DNA of 64,000 nt from JAIXWP01 sp964428835 (GTDB lineage Bacteria > Bacteroidota > Bacteroidia > Flavobacteriales_D > Sanyastnellaceae), in contig CAYRZQ010000007.1 of the NCBI GenBank assembly GCA_964428835.1, forward strand, positions 38,783 through 102,782, read 5' to 3'. A program made the position numbers and the translations under genes. Shown in pieces: positions 26,972 to 36,800 of the stretch. The notes under the pieces are model-generated. The model saw nothing but the letters and a program-made list of their open reading frames with translations. It ran no database searches and was not told the origin of the DNA. Position 1 is the first letter of the stretch; every line of letters starts with the position of its first letter.

Positions 26972-28159
26972 TTAAAAAATAACACCACTACCAATTAATT
27001 CATCCCCTTGGTACCAAGCCACGAATTGGCCTGAGGCAATTCCTTTTTGTAACTCATCGAAAATCACATACAATCCTCTCTCCCCCATGATTAGTTCGCA
27101 GCCAACCAATTCTTGGCGATACCGAATTCTGCCTGCATATCGCTTTCGCTGCCCAACTTCGAGCCTCAAATCCTCTCTAATCCAGTGAATTTCGTTATTA
27201 TCAACAAAAAGTCCTCTTCTCAACAATGCAGGATGACTTTCTCCTTGACCGGTAAAGACCACATTGTTAGTGGTATCTGTTTTTACAATGAAAAGTGGCT
27301 CTGCTTTTCCTCCGACCCCCAGACCCTTCCTCTGACCCACGGTATAATAATGAGCTCCCTGGTGTTTACCTACCTCCTTTCCTTCTTCGAGCATTATTGC
27401 AGGTGCGGCAACAATTTTTTCAATATTCTCTACGGATGTAGCAGCAAATTCTGGTGCTCTATATTTTTCTAATGGCGGTATCTCCAGCACGATTCCACTC
27501 TTCGGTTCAAGCTGTTGTTGCAAGAAGGTTGGTAGCTTTACTTTTCCAATAAAACAAAGACCTTGGCTATCCTTTTTCTCAGCTGTAGGCAATCCTATTT
27601 GTCTGGCAATTTCTCTAACCTCAGACTTTTGAAGATGTCCAATCGGAAATAATGCCTTAGAAAGTTGATCTTGATTGAGCTGGCATAAAAAATAACTTTG
27701 ATCCTTGTTTGGGTCGGCTCCAGCAATCAGTCGGAAAATTTCTTTACCACTATCATCAATAAAAGAACTTTTTTGACAATAGTGACCCGTTGCAACAAAA
27801 TCAGCCTTGAGATTGAGGGCGGCTTTTAAGAAAATATCGAACTTTATTTCTCGATTACAAAGAACATCTGGATTAGGGGTTCGCCCCATCTGATATTCTC
27901 TAAACATATAGTCCACAATACGTTGCTTGTATTCCTTGCTCAGGTCGAGCACATGAAAAGGAATACCCAAATGCTCTGCAACGAGCATGGCGTCATTGCT
28001 GTCATCTATCCATGGACATTCATTATTAATGGTCACCGACTCATCATGCCAGTTTCTCATAAAAATGCCTATGACCTCATGCCCTTGCTCTAGCAAAAGA
28101 TGGGCGGTGACGCTAGAATCAACGCCTCCAGATAAACCAACAACAACTCTTTTAGACAT
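26972..28159 (-). CDS. mnmA: tRNA-specific 2-thiouridylase MnmA
   Basis: 395 residues. The PP-loop ATP-binding motif GLSGGVDSS is at residues 8-16. The catalytic cysteine is in DVLCNREIKF (about 107), and the second in SQGLCFIGKV (about 205); TPNPDVLC, FVATGHYC and KDQSYFLCQL are all family motifs. The protein 2-thiolates U34 of Glu, Gln and Lys tRNAs. The start at 28159 was chosen because it gives the normal MSKRVVVGLSGG opening; a 31-residue extension upstream lacks support and would cross the promoter box. A TATTTTTG box lies exactly 4 bases before the ATG. Confidence 0.95.
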   Translation of the reverse strand: MSKRVVVGLSGGVDSSVTAHLLLEQGHEVIGIFMRNWHDESVTINNECPWIDDSNDAMLVAEHLGIPFHVLDLSKEYKQRIVDYMFREYQMGRTPNPDVLCNREIKFDIFLKAALNLKADFVATGHYCQKSSFIDDSGKEIFRLIAGADPNKDQSYFLCQLNQDQLSKALFPIGHLQKSEVREIARQIGLPTAEKKDSQGLCFIGKVKLPTFLQQQLEPKSGIVLEIPPLEKYRAPEFAATSVENIEKIVAAPAIMLEEGKEVGKHQGAHYYTVGQRKGLGVGGKAEPLFIVKTDTTNNVVFTGQGESHPALLRRGLFVDNNEIHWIREDLRLEVGQRKRYAGRIRYRQELVGCELIMGERGLYVIFDELQKGIASGQFVAWYQGDELIGSGVIF

Positions 28160-28163
28160 TCGA

Positions 28164-28171
28164 CAAAAATA
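28164..28171 (-). promoter_or_regulatory. -7 box with 4-nt spacing to mnmA ATG
   Basis: Minus-strand TATTTTTG fits TAnnTTTG with bases TCGA before the ATG at 28159. The promoter is divergent with that of the sigma factor gene. Confidence 0.6.
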
Positions 28172-28231
28172 CCATTTTTTGGGTTTAACATCTTGATAAT
28201 GGCCGACCGGTGTGCCACTTTTAGAAATAAT

Positions 28232-28261
28232 TTTGAAAAAAAGAAGGAACAATTACATTTG
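28232..28261 (+). promoter_or_regulatory. Full Bacteroidota promoter for the ECF sigma operon
   Basis: TTTG at 28232-28235 is followed by 18 bases and TACATTTG at 28254-28261, the complete TTTG-N17-23-TAnnTTTG pattern for the primary sigma factor. A second TAnnTTTG box (TATGTTTG) sits at 28276-28283, nearer the GTG start at 28308. Confidence 0.7.
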
Positions 28262-28307
28262 TAAGTGGCAACCTATATGTTTGGGTTGCGTCTAAAAGCC
28301 GTATTCT

Positions 28308-28883
28308 GTGTCTGAAGATAAGCAAATGCAACAGTTGATTCAAGGCTGCCTTAACGGCGACCGTAGATCGCAACAAGCTGTTTATAAGCTATTTTACGGC
28401 AAAATGAAGGCGGTTTGCCTTCGTTATACCAAGGATTCAGATCAGGCAATGGATGTGCTCCAAGAAGGATTTATCAAAGTCTTTCAGAATATGGAGAAGT
28501 ACACCGGAGTTGGATCATTCGAAGGCTGGGTGCGCAGAATCATGGTAAACCTTTCAATTGATCGGTTTCGAAAACAAAAAAATGACTTTATATTGCTCCA
28601 CGGCAATATGAGTGCAGAAGACTTTGAAGACGAGGTTGAAGACGAAGACGACGAAAACACCGTCGACTACGATTTCAAACCGAGTCAGATAATTGAAGCC
28701 ATGCAACAATTATCGCCCGCATACAGAACGGTATTTAACCTCTATGTATTCGAGAATTATACACACCAGGATATAGCCGATGCGCTGGGAATAAGTGTAG
28801 GAACTTCTAAAAGTAACTATGCTAAAGCCAAGCGAAATATGAAAAAGATACTTTTAAAGAATTTCGGAAAAACAGATGAGTAA
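28308..28883 (+). CDS. ECF-type RNA polymerase sigma factor
   Basis: 191 residues, starting with GTG. Region 2 (about residues 20-90) contains DRRSQQAVYKLFYGKM, the conserved AMDVLQEGFIKVFQNMEKY and the GWVRRIMVNLSIDRFRKQ helix. An acidic linker (EDEVEDEDDENTVD) follows, and region 4 (about 122-180) has YRTVFNLYVFENYTHQDIADALGISVGTSKSNYAKAKRNMKK, a helix-turn-helix with the typical GTSKSNYAKA recognition helix. It directs RNA polymerase to alternative promoters. Its end overlaps by 8 bases the start of the membrane protein at 28876, so they are translationally coupled; the usual partner in such pairs is an anti-sigma factor. Confidence 0.92.
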   Translation: MSEDKQMQQLIQGCLNGDRRSQQAVYKLFYGKMKAVCLRYTKDSDQAMDVLQEGFIKVFQNMEKYTGVGSFEGWVRRIMVNLSIDRFRKQKNDFILLHGNMSAEDFEDEVEDEDDENTVDYDFKPSQIIEAMQQLSPAYRTVFNLYVFENYTHQDIADALGISVGTSKSNYAKAKRNMKKILLKNFGKTDE

Positions 28884-30102
28884 GAAATTTACACCGTTTG
28901 AAGAGAAATTAAATAGTGCTTTAGAGAATTACGAGTTGCCGTTCGAAAGTGGCGATTGGAAAAGACTAGAGAATCAACTAGATAAAGGTGTTGCATCCAA
29001 TCATTGGATAGTAGCTCTCGCCGCTGCGACTTTCTTCACAGGAGCCGTGGGTTTTGCTGTATTCACCTATTCTCACAAAATGTTTGAAGCAAACGGCGCT
29101 GCAAAAATCGCTCGCTTCGAAAATCAAATTGATGTAAAAAATGCGAAAGCCAATACTCCAGTTGATCCTTCAGCGCTCATTGGAGAAGCAGGCGCAATTT
29201 CAAATTCTAACAACTCAACAACTAACAAAAACGGTCAATCTTCAAACCAAAATACTGGTAACACCTCTTCAGGAATTATCGAATTGCCTGAAAACACAAC
29301 AATCGCAACTGAAGCTGCCAAGCCTGTTAGTACTGCTTTATCAGTAAAACCAAGCACCACATCTAGCTGCGCAGGTGGTGAGGTAGAATTTAGCGCATTA
29401 AATGGCCCCATTGACGGAAGTTACCTATGGAACTTCGGTGACGGTAATTTCTCTAATAAGCCAAATCCAAAGCACAAGTACGCAAAAGCCGGTGTATATG
29501 ACGTTTCCCTTTCTGTAACCAGCAAAAAGGATGGTCAAATCAATACAACAGTAATGAATGATTTGATTACTGTTCACCCGTCACCTTCTGCTGATTTTGA
29601 ATGGGATTTCGTTAATAATCCTGGTGATGAGCCTACAGTTAAAATAGTAAATACAAGCGAAAATGCCAGCTCATTCGAATGGAAATTCAATGATGGTACT
29701 TCTTCTAAAGTGATTAGCCCTGTTAAGTCTTATAATGATAAAGGCAAACAGATGATTGCTCTTGAAGTCCGCAATGAATGGGGATGTTCTGATAGCAAAA
29801 TCAAGTATGTTGTAATCAATCAAGAATACAACCTTATGGCTCCGACCTCTTTCAACCCAGTGGCGAAAGAGACGTTTATGCCGGAGGCTTTAAAACAAGG
29901 TAAAACACAATTCAAATTGACCGTTTATAATGGCGAGCAGCCCATTTATGAAACGAACAATAAAGCCAAAGGATGGGACGGTCGCCTGCCAGGCGGACAA
30001 ATTGCCGAAAGTGGCAAAGCTTATCCTTGGATTGTGATTATCTACAACGAAACCACAAAAGAAGAGAAATACTTCAGTGGCACTGTAACGGTTCTTCCTT
30101 AA
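28876..30102 (+). CDS. Membrane-anchored PKD protein with CHU_C-like end, candidate anti-sigma factor
   Basis: 408 residues. The first ~40 residues are cytoplasmic and carry an LENYELPFESGDWKRLENQLD helix, a pattern seen at the start of Bacteroidota proteins coupled to ECF sigma factors. One membrane helix follows (about 43-65). The rest is periplasmic: a low-complexity N/S/T-rich linker (about 85-155), two PKD domains (about 160-225 and 235-305; SYLWNFGDGNFS, SFEWKFNDGTS) and an end (APTSFNPVAKETFMPEAL ... GWDGRLPGG ... YFSGTVTVLP) that resembles a degenerate CHU_C type B domain. There is no cleaved signal peptide, so if the resemblance is real it is not simple T9SS cargo. It is translationally coupled to the sigma factor. 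The anti-sigma role is an inference. Confidence 0.75.
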   Translation: MSKKFTPFEEKLNSALENYELPFESGDWKRLENQLDKGVASNHWIVALAAATFFTGAVGFAVFTYSHKMFEANGAAKIARFENQIDVKNAKANTPVDPSALIGEAGAISNSNNSTTNKNGQSSNQNTGNTSSGIIELPENTTIATEAAKPVSTALSVKPSTTSSCAGGEVEFSALNGPIDGSYLWNFGDGNFSNKPNPKHKYAKAGVYDVSLSVTSKKDGQINTTVMNDLITVHPSPSADFEWDFVNNPGDEPTVKIVNTSENASSFEWKFNDGTSSKVISPVKSYNDKGKQMIALEVRNEWGCSDSKIKYVVINQEYNLMAPTSFNPVAKETFMPEALKQGKTQFKLTVYNGEQPIYETNNKAKGWDGRLPGGQIAESGKAYPWIVIIYNETTKEEKYFSGTVTVLP

Positions 30103-30129
30103 CCAAAACCAATAAAACCAACTAAAGAG

Positions 30130-30160
30130 ATCCCTCCTTTACCGGAGGGATTTTTTTTTA
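30130..30160 (+). terminator. Terminator after the sigma factor operon
   Basis: A stem ATCCCTCC / GGAGGGAT with a 6-base loop is followed by a run of eight to nine Ts. It ends the sigma/PKD unit 28 bases after its stop and separates it from the adhesin genes. Confidence 0.85.
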
Positions 30161-30181
30161 TCTTTTTTATTTGTTAATAAC

Positions 30182-30210
30182 TTGTTGACAACCTTTCTCC
30201 CCTACCTTTG
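30182..30210 (+). promoter_or_regulatory. Bacteroidota promoter for the first adhesin gene
   Basis: TTGTTG at 30182-30187 and TACCTTTG at 30203-30210 are 18 bases apart counted from the first TTG, the expected -33/-7 spacing. The ATG is 28 bases downstream at 30239. Confidence 0.65.
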
Positions 30211-30238
30211 CATTCCTTAATTTCATTACAAGTTTTCT

Positions 30239-33200
30239 ATGGCTCGAATTCTCAAAAGCACTGTTTTCCTATGCATGCTTTTTTGCAATTCACTGATTCA
30301 AGGACAAGTATCCATCACAAATACTTCCGCAGCATGCGCTTGCGACGGTGCCTTTACCTTTTCTCCCGAGCCAGGTCAACCTACATTCTTTGAACTCCAA
30401 TCTCCAGACGGTGCTGTGCTTCAGAGCTCTGGGCAAGCGAATGGATTATGGACGCTCAATGCCCTTTGCGAGGGAGTTTATATACTCACCGCAACCACAG
30501 CGAATAATAGTTACAGCGAAAACATCCAAATAACCAACACCACGTCCCCATCTGGAACTTTTGGAGAAACGGAAATTTGTAGTACTGCTCCAAATACCAA
30601 CTTGAGTGCGCTCGTGACTTCATTTGTTGCTGGTGGAACGTGGACCACCCCAAATGGTAATGTTTTCAACGGCATTTACAACCCTTCCGTTCATGACTCA
30701 GGATTTTATAGCTATACGGTCAATAACGGAACATGTGACTTGGTCACTGGTGTTTTCGTTACCGAAATTCAAAACGCAAATGCGGGTATTCAAACAACTT
30801 ATCTCATTTGCGACAATTACGCCCCTTTCAACATGTTTGATTTCCTGGAAGGAAATCCCGATACTGGTGGAAATTGGCTAACAGCAGGTGGCGTACCTAT
30901 GAATGGCGTGTATGACCCCGCCACCATGTCAAGTGCCCTTTTCGTTTATGCCATTGATAATGTGCCTGGCTGCAATGCAGTTTTCACGACCATGTTTGTT
31001 GACGAACGCATAACACCGAATGCCGGCATCAACAGTTCACTAATCGTCTGTAATGGCGCTAGCTCATTTAACTTATTCAACCATATTCCTGGAAATCCTA
31101 ATACAGGTGGCTTTTGGTTCAGACCAAATGGTACACCTTTCAATGGAATATTCAACCCAAACATTGACCCTGCTGGCAACTATCGTTACGTGGTTACAGC
31201 AAACGCTCCTTGTCAAGATGCGGAATCAGTTATTACAATTAGCTTTAGTACTACAGACCCTTCGGGAATATCCAATCAAATTGATGTTTGTACTACTCAA
31301 CCAACCTTCGATTTAACGAGTGCACTAAACGGTAGTCCATTATCTGGTGGATTGTGGACGAATCAAAACGGACAAGCCGTTTCCAACATCTTCAATCCAG
31401 GATTAATGTCCAGCGGAGTATTCAACTATTATTTTCCAAATGTTGGTTGCAATGCTCAAGGAGCTCAACTCACCGTTGACGTGCTTTCAGCGCCAAGTGC
31501 AGGTGATGATGTTGTTACCGAACTTTGCATCTCGAATACTTCGCTTAACCTAAATGACTTTTTACAAAATGAAACCTTGGGAGGTGAGTTTCAAAATACA
31601 AGTGGTTTAGCCATTTCAAATCAAATAAACATCTCGACAACACAGCTTTTTCAAGCGAATTATATTGTAACCTCACCGGTATGTCCCCCAGATACCGCTT
31701 CAATTATCATAGGTGTTGTTGCGCCACCCGCAGCCATAGCCAATCAGACACAGGAAATTTGTATAAACGATGGACTTCTTAATTTGAATGATTATTTCCA
31801 ATCCGTCGTTTTTCCTCAATGGTTTGATGCTAATGGCAATCAAATACCCGCACAATACGACCCGATTTCTGGAGATGCCACACTGACCATCGTGTCATTA
31901 AGCCAGAATGCTTGTCCTAATACAAGTGCCGAACTTGAGATTCTTGTTAGCTCCCCTGCATTTTCAGATGAATTAATTCAGGAGGTAGCATGCACATCTG
32001 ACCTTCCTATTGATTTGAATGACTACGTGACTGCAAGCATCGTAGGATTGGGAAACTGGACCGATGTTTCGGGCGTTACCATTTCTAATACCATTGTTGA
32101 ATTAAATGTTGGAAGCTATGAATACAGCTATGTTTCTAACGTCAATGGTCCATGTGCTGCATCCCAAATCACATTGCAGCTGGAAGTTTTTCCAGCAACC
32201 GAAGCTGGAGACGACAACAATCTATTGATTTGTGAAAATGAGATCAACTTTGAGTTAGAATCCTTGCTTTCTGCTAATGCGCAACCCGGCGGTATTTGGA
32301 TGAATGATGGAATACCATTTCTTCCTCAAGAATATACTCTGCAAGGAGGTGTTGTAGATGTAATCAGTTATGAATTGCCCGGAAATGCTGGCTGTTCGCC
32401 AGATGCAGCAACATTTATTTTAGATATTCACAGCGAGGTTTTTGCTGATGCGGGTGAGGATATTAGTTTCTGTTTTGGCGAAAATGATATCGTCATTGGA
32501 AGTCCGGCGCAAGCTGGATTGTCCTATTCATGGATTCCATCAGCACTTCTGTCTAATCCTAATGTGGCCAATCCATTAATTGATTTAAGCGATCTGGAAA
32601 ATCAAGACCAGAATCTCTTATTCACCCTCACTGTCACCGATGGAGTATGCACAGCGCAAGACCAAGTATCTGTGACCTTATTTGCGACACCAGAAGTTTC
32701 GCTACCTGCTCTTCTACAAGTCTGTGAAGGCGAAGAAATCAGCTATTCGGTAGATTCAAATCTTTCATGTCAATGGTCGCCGGCAAATCTATTTGACGAT
32801 AATACCTCCAATAATCCCGTTATCATTCCTTTCGAAAACGTATTGGTTCAATTAGTTGCAGTCAATAATAATGGCTGCGAAGGCACTGCTACAAGCCAAA
32901 TTGAGGTGCAGCCTCTTCCATTGATAGACTTTGAAATGGAACCTCAAACAGCATGTTCTCCCCTTATAGTTGATCTAACATGGAGTGAAGCTGCTGGAAG
33001 GAACTACGATATTCTTTGGACTTCCGACAATGGAGATGAAGACATTGGAATCGATTTTCTTTTCAATTACACAGAACCCGGGACGTACTCCATAGCGCTC
33101 AATGTCAGCAACAACTTTGGGTGTACACAGGATACAACTTTTGAAAACATCATTGAGGTATATCCTAATCCAGAAGCAGATTTTACTTATTCGCCAAACC

Positions 33201-33706
33201 CGATTTCTGTAATCAACAATGTGGTCACTTTTCAAAATTCGAGCATAGATGTTAGTTCGTTCAATTGGTTTGTCAATGATGTTCCACTTTCCAATTTGGA
33301 GTCTCTTGTTTACGAATTTCCTACTGAAAATTCTGGAAATTATCAGGTTTGCCTCGTAGTAGAGAATGAATATGAATGTCGCTCATCAAAATGTGAGGTC
33401 ATTAATTTGAAAAGTGATTTTTCTTTTTATGCCCCGAATGCCTTCACACCTGACAATGATGGCCTTAACGACTTCTTCAGGCCTGAATTGGTAGGCTTTG
33501 ACTTGAGTACTTATTCCATGCGCATCTTCGATCGATGGGGAACACAAGTTTTTTCAACCAATGACATCAATGACCCTTGGATCGGTAATATTCGAAATGG
33601 AGACTACTACGCGACTCAAGGGATATACAATTGGATTGTAGAAGTAAAAGTGGATCGTATAGCTGACTTCAAGACATTCAAGGGAAGTGTGTTGCTGATC
33701 AGATAG
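30239..33706 (+). CDS. Giant T9SS type B surface protein with ~70-residue repeats
   Basis: 1155 residues. A signal peptide (ILKSTVFLCMLFCNSLIQGQ) precedes a beta-rich opening. Then ~70-residue repeats appear with the pattern 'CxxxxFNLFxxLxGNPxxGGxWxxxxGxxxxGxxxPxxxxxGxYxYxV', for example SSFNLFNHIPGNPNTGGFW and APFNMFDFLEGNPDTGGNW. The first four are clear and later ones are diverged. Further Ig/PKD-like domains follow (about residues 780-1050; SNNFGCTQDTTFENIIEVYPNPEADF). The end is a CHU_C type B domain (FYAPNAFTPDNDGLNDFF ... FDRWGTQVFST ... GSVLLIR). Expected to be exported by the T9SS and to act as an adhesin or matrix protein. It is the first of three such genes in a row. Confidence 0.9.
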   Translation: MARILKSTVFLCMLFCNSLIQGQVSITNTSAACACDGAFTFSPEPGQPTFFELQSPDGAVLQSSGQANGLWTLNALCEGVYILTATTANNSYSENIQITNTTSPSGTFGETEICSTAPNTNLSALVTSFVAGGTWTTPNGNVFNGIYNPSVHDSGFYSYTVNNGTCDLVTGVFVTEIQNANAGIQTTYLICDNYAPFNMFDFLEGNPDTGGNWLTAGGVPMNGVYDPATMSSALFVYAIDNVPGCNAVFTTMFVDERITPNAGINSSLIVCNGASSFNLFNHIPGNPNTGGFWFRPNGTPFNGIFNPNIDPAGNYRYVVTANAPCQDAESVITISFSTTDPSGISNQIDVCTTQPTFDLTSALNGSPLSGGLWTNQNGQAVSNIFNPGLMSSGVFNYYFPNVGCNAQGAQLTVDVLSAPSAGDDVVTELCISNTSLNLNDFLQNETLGGEFQNTSGLAISNQINISTTQLFQANYIVTSPVCPPDTASIIIGVVAPPAAIANQTQEICINDGLLNLNDYFQSVVFPQWFDANGNQIPAQYDPISGDATLTIVSLSQNACPNTSAELEILVSSPAFSDELIQEVACTSDLPIDLNDYVTASIVGLGNWTDVSGVTISNTIVELNVGSYEYSYVSNVNGPCAASQITLQLEVFPATEAGDDNNLLICENEINFELESLLSANAQPGGIWMNDGIPFLPQEYTLQGGVVDVISYELPGNAGCSPDAATFILDIHSEVFADAGEDISFCFGENDIVIGSPAQAGLSYSWIPSALLSNPNVANPLIDLSDLENQDQNLLFTLTVTDGVCTAQDQVSVTLFATPEVSLPALLQVCEGEEISYSVDSNLSCQWSPANLFDDNTSNNPVIIPFENVLVQLVAVNNNGCEGTATSQIEVQPLPLIDFEMEPQTACSPLIVDLTWSEAAGRNYDILWTSDNGDEDIGIDFLFNYTEPGTYSIALNVSNNFGCTQDTTFENIIEVYPNPEADFTYSPNPISVINNVVTFQNSSIDVSSFNWFVNDVPLSNLESLVYEFPTENSGNYQVCLVVENEYECRSSKCEVINLKSDFSFYAPNAFTPDNDGLNDFFRPELVGFDLSTYSMRIFDRWGTQVFSTNDINDPWIGNIRNGDYYATQGIYNWIVEVKVDRIADFKTFKGSVLLIR

Positions 33707-33723
33707 TTTAGAATTCAGAACTC

Positions 33724-33740
33724 GGAATAATAATTATTCC
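33724..33740. repeat. Inverted repeat between two adhesin genes
   Basis: GGAATAAT-A-ATTATTCC is a perfect 8-bp inverted repeat with one base between arms, in the 106-base gap between the 30239 and 33813 genes. It is AT-rich and lacks a T-run, so it is more likely an operator-type site than a terminator. A regulatory role is not demonstrated. Confidence 0.4.
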
Positions 33741-33812
33741 GTCTTTGCAGTAATTGCAACTAAATACATGTTCAAGTTGTCTTAATACGGGCTAAATTGC
33801 GCCGAATTTGAG

Positions 33813-36800
33813 ATGAAGATGAACCTCGCTAGGATTGTTACCTTATTTGTACTTTTTATTCAGGCAACATTACTGAGTGCTCAATGCGGCTCGGTAGGCA
33901 GTTATTGTCAAGACGGAGCATCATATGCCACATGTACCGGTGTCGTATACGACGCCAACGGAGTCGGCAGCTACGCTGGTGGTGGTATAATCACGATATG
34001 TCCAGAAGTACCAGGGCTCGCCACTAGTTTAGACTTTTTGGAGTTTTCGCTTGCTGAAAATATCAATCAAAACAACTCAGATTTAATGATTGTCTATGAT
34101 GGTCCTGATGCTACTCAGCCTGTTTTAGGTAATTTTTATGGCAATGAACTTTCAGGCTTGACCATCAAAGCGACAGCCAATAACCCTTCTGGATGCTTAA
34201 CACTTGTGTTGATTGACCGAGGTCTGGCGAATAATGCTGAGACTTCTCCTGCATCAGGTTTTATTGCAAATATTTCATGTGGTACTCCGTGCTCATCTCC
34301 CACCAGTTTTATTGAAACGGTAGATCCGAGTGTAGTAGCTCAAGGTGAAAGCATAACTGGTTGTGTTGGTCAACCCATAACTTTTACAGCAGAAGGAAGC
34401 AGTGCGGAAGCAGGATTTACCGTGAGTGAATATATCTGGAATTTTGGTGAAGGATCAACAGCACCGGTCACCTCACCTCAGGCGCAACATACCTTTCAAG
34501 AGCCCGGACTTTACTTTGTAACTGCCACCGTGGTGGATAACAATGGCTGTCCAAGTTTGAATAATCTCCCCATCCAGGTCTTGGTAAGCACGATTCCCGT
34601 ATTTACAGACATCGCGGCAATAAACCCCTCCTACTGTCTCGGAACGAATGTAGTGCTCAATGCAGGAACAGTAGAGTACCCAACTTGGTCTTCAATCCCT
34701 CCTGTTGTTTTCTCTGAAACGATTTCGTTGCCAGATATAGAAAATAACGGGCCGCCTGTACCTTACATAAACGAATTAAACTTCACATTCTTCGATGAGG
34801 GAAGCGTAGTAGAAAATTGTGAGGATATCGTCTCTATTCAGACAGCTCTCGAACATAGTTGGGTTAATGATCTATCAATTGAAATTACTTGTCCAAATGG
34901 AACCACTGTTGAAATGTTGCCGCAACCAAATGGAATGGGGAACGTTTATTTCGGAGAGCCAATTTTCGATGATGTGCCGCCACAGCTAGGAATTCCTTAT
35001 GATTATTTTTGGACATCTAACCCCGCTGATCCACTTATGGTGGATATTGCCACTCTAAACGCAAGTATTCCCGCAGGCAACTATCAATCTGAAGGCGATT
35101 TGTGCGCGCTTGTGGGTTGTCCTTTGAATGGGATATGGCAAATTACATTGACTGATAACATAGCCATAGACAATGGTTGGTTAACGACTTGGACAATTAA
35201 CTTTGCTCCAGAACTTTACCCAGAGGTAACAACATTCACTCCTACTTATGGAGGAGGGGCTGACAGCTCTTTCTGGAGTGGCCCAAATATTACATTTCTC
35301 GATGCAGGTGCCGACGTGATTGAACTCAATCTAACCGAGCCTGGGACTTATGAATACACTTACGAGACCAGCAACAATTTTGGCTGTTCTTCAGACACGA
35401 CCATCTCGATAACAATTCAAGAGCCTCCAACTCTTTTTGCAGGCGAAGACTTCGATTATCAGTGTCAAGAAGTAGATCTCGTAGCTACACTAAACGGACA
35501 GCAACAGCCCACGTGCAGCGGTGCTTCTGAGGTGGTAACATATTGCTATCCCAACAATACCACTTACGTTGAGACATATTGTCCTGATAATCCCGGGGAC
35601 GGAATCACTTTCATGAGTTTGACCTTTACTCAAGGAACTATCGAATTTTTTTCCGATGATCTTACGATTTACGATGGTCAGAATACGGGTGCTGCTGTAA
35701 TATGGAACTCGAATACTGCAAATCAAACAAATCTATCAGGATTAGAATTCACAGCAACAAATCCCTCTGGGTGTATCACAATGCAACTCACCAGTGATAT
35801 TAGTATCTCATGCGGAGATGGCTTTGAAACCGAAATGATTTATGAAGTTAGCTGCCCTGCTGAGATTGAGTATATTTTCGAATGGAGTCCTTCTGCGGGC
35901 CTGTCAGCGGCGGAGGGTTCGACGGTGACGATTGAGCAACTAAGTACTACAACCACTTACAATCTTACTGCATATCCGGCAGACTTTCCAGAGTGCGCCA
36001 TTTTTGACGAGATTACCGTTTCCGTAGCAAACAACTTAGAAATTAGCCTCGATGAAGTCGCACAAGCTTGTTTGGATTCTGCATTAGTATTGGAAGCACC
36101 AGAAATCGTGATAGGAACGGCACCTTTCACTTACACATGGACGCGTCCAGACGGCACTACTGAAGAAAGTGAAACTCTTTTGATACCTTCAGTGCAAGAT
36201 GTGGAAGAATACTGTGTCACTGTAAGTGATGTGTGTAATCTTTCAACTGAGGCATGCATCGAGGTGCAACCATACACTCCGATTCCCGCAACGTTTCAAG
36301 TAGAAGAAAACTTGGGCTGCACCCCATTCGTGGCCACAATGACTAGCGATTATACCGTGTTTCAAAATTTGCAAAGTATGACTTGGAGTTCTGGTAATGG
36401 TCAGACTCAGAATATACTTGGCAGCGCTAGTTTCATTTATCCCATCGCAGGTATTTATAGACCAATACTGGAAATTGTTGATGTAAATGGCTGCGTGTAT
36501 ATAGACACTTTAAACAATGCCATCAACGTTTTGCAAGCTCCGGTGGCAGATTTTATAATGGATCCTGAAGACCCTTATCTACCCCAAACTACAATTCGAT
36601 TCAGAGATAACAGCAGCAATGCCGCCACGTACCTGTACAACTTCTCTAATTTAGGAGAGAGCGACGAACCGAATACTGAGTTCACTTTCCCAGACCAGAG
36701 AGGGGTGTATTTTGTGGAATTAGTTGTTCAAAATGAAATCGGCTGCCCAGATACAATTAGAAAAGAATTGATCATAAGAGAAGACCTGAATATCTTTATT

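Noticed and set aside
33724..33740. Rho-independent terminator after the first adhesin gene
   Set aside because: The stem is AT-rich, has no loop of normal size and no T-run follows.
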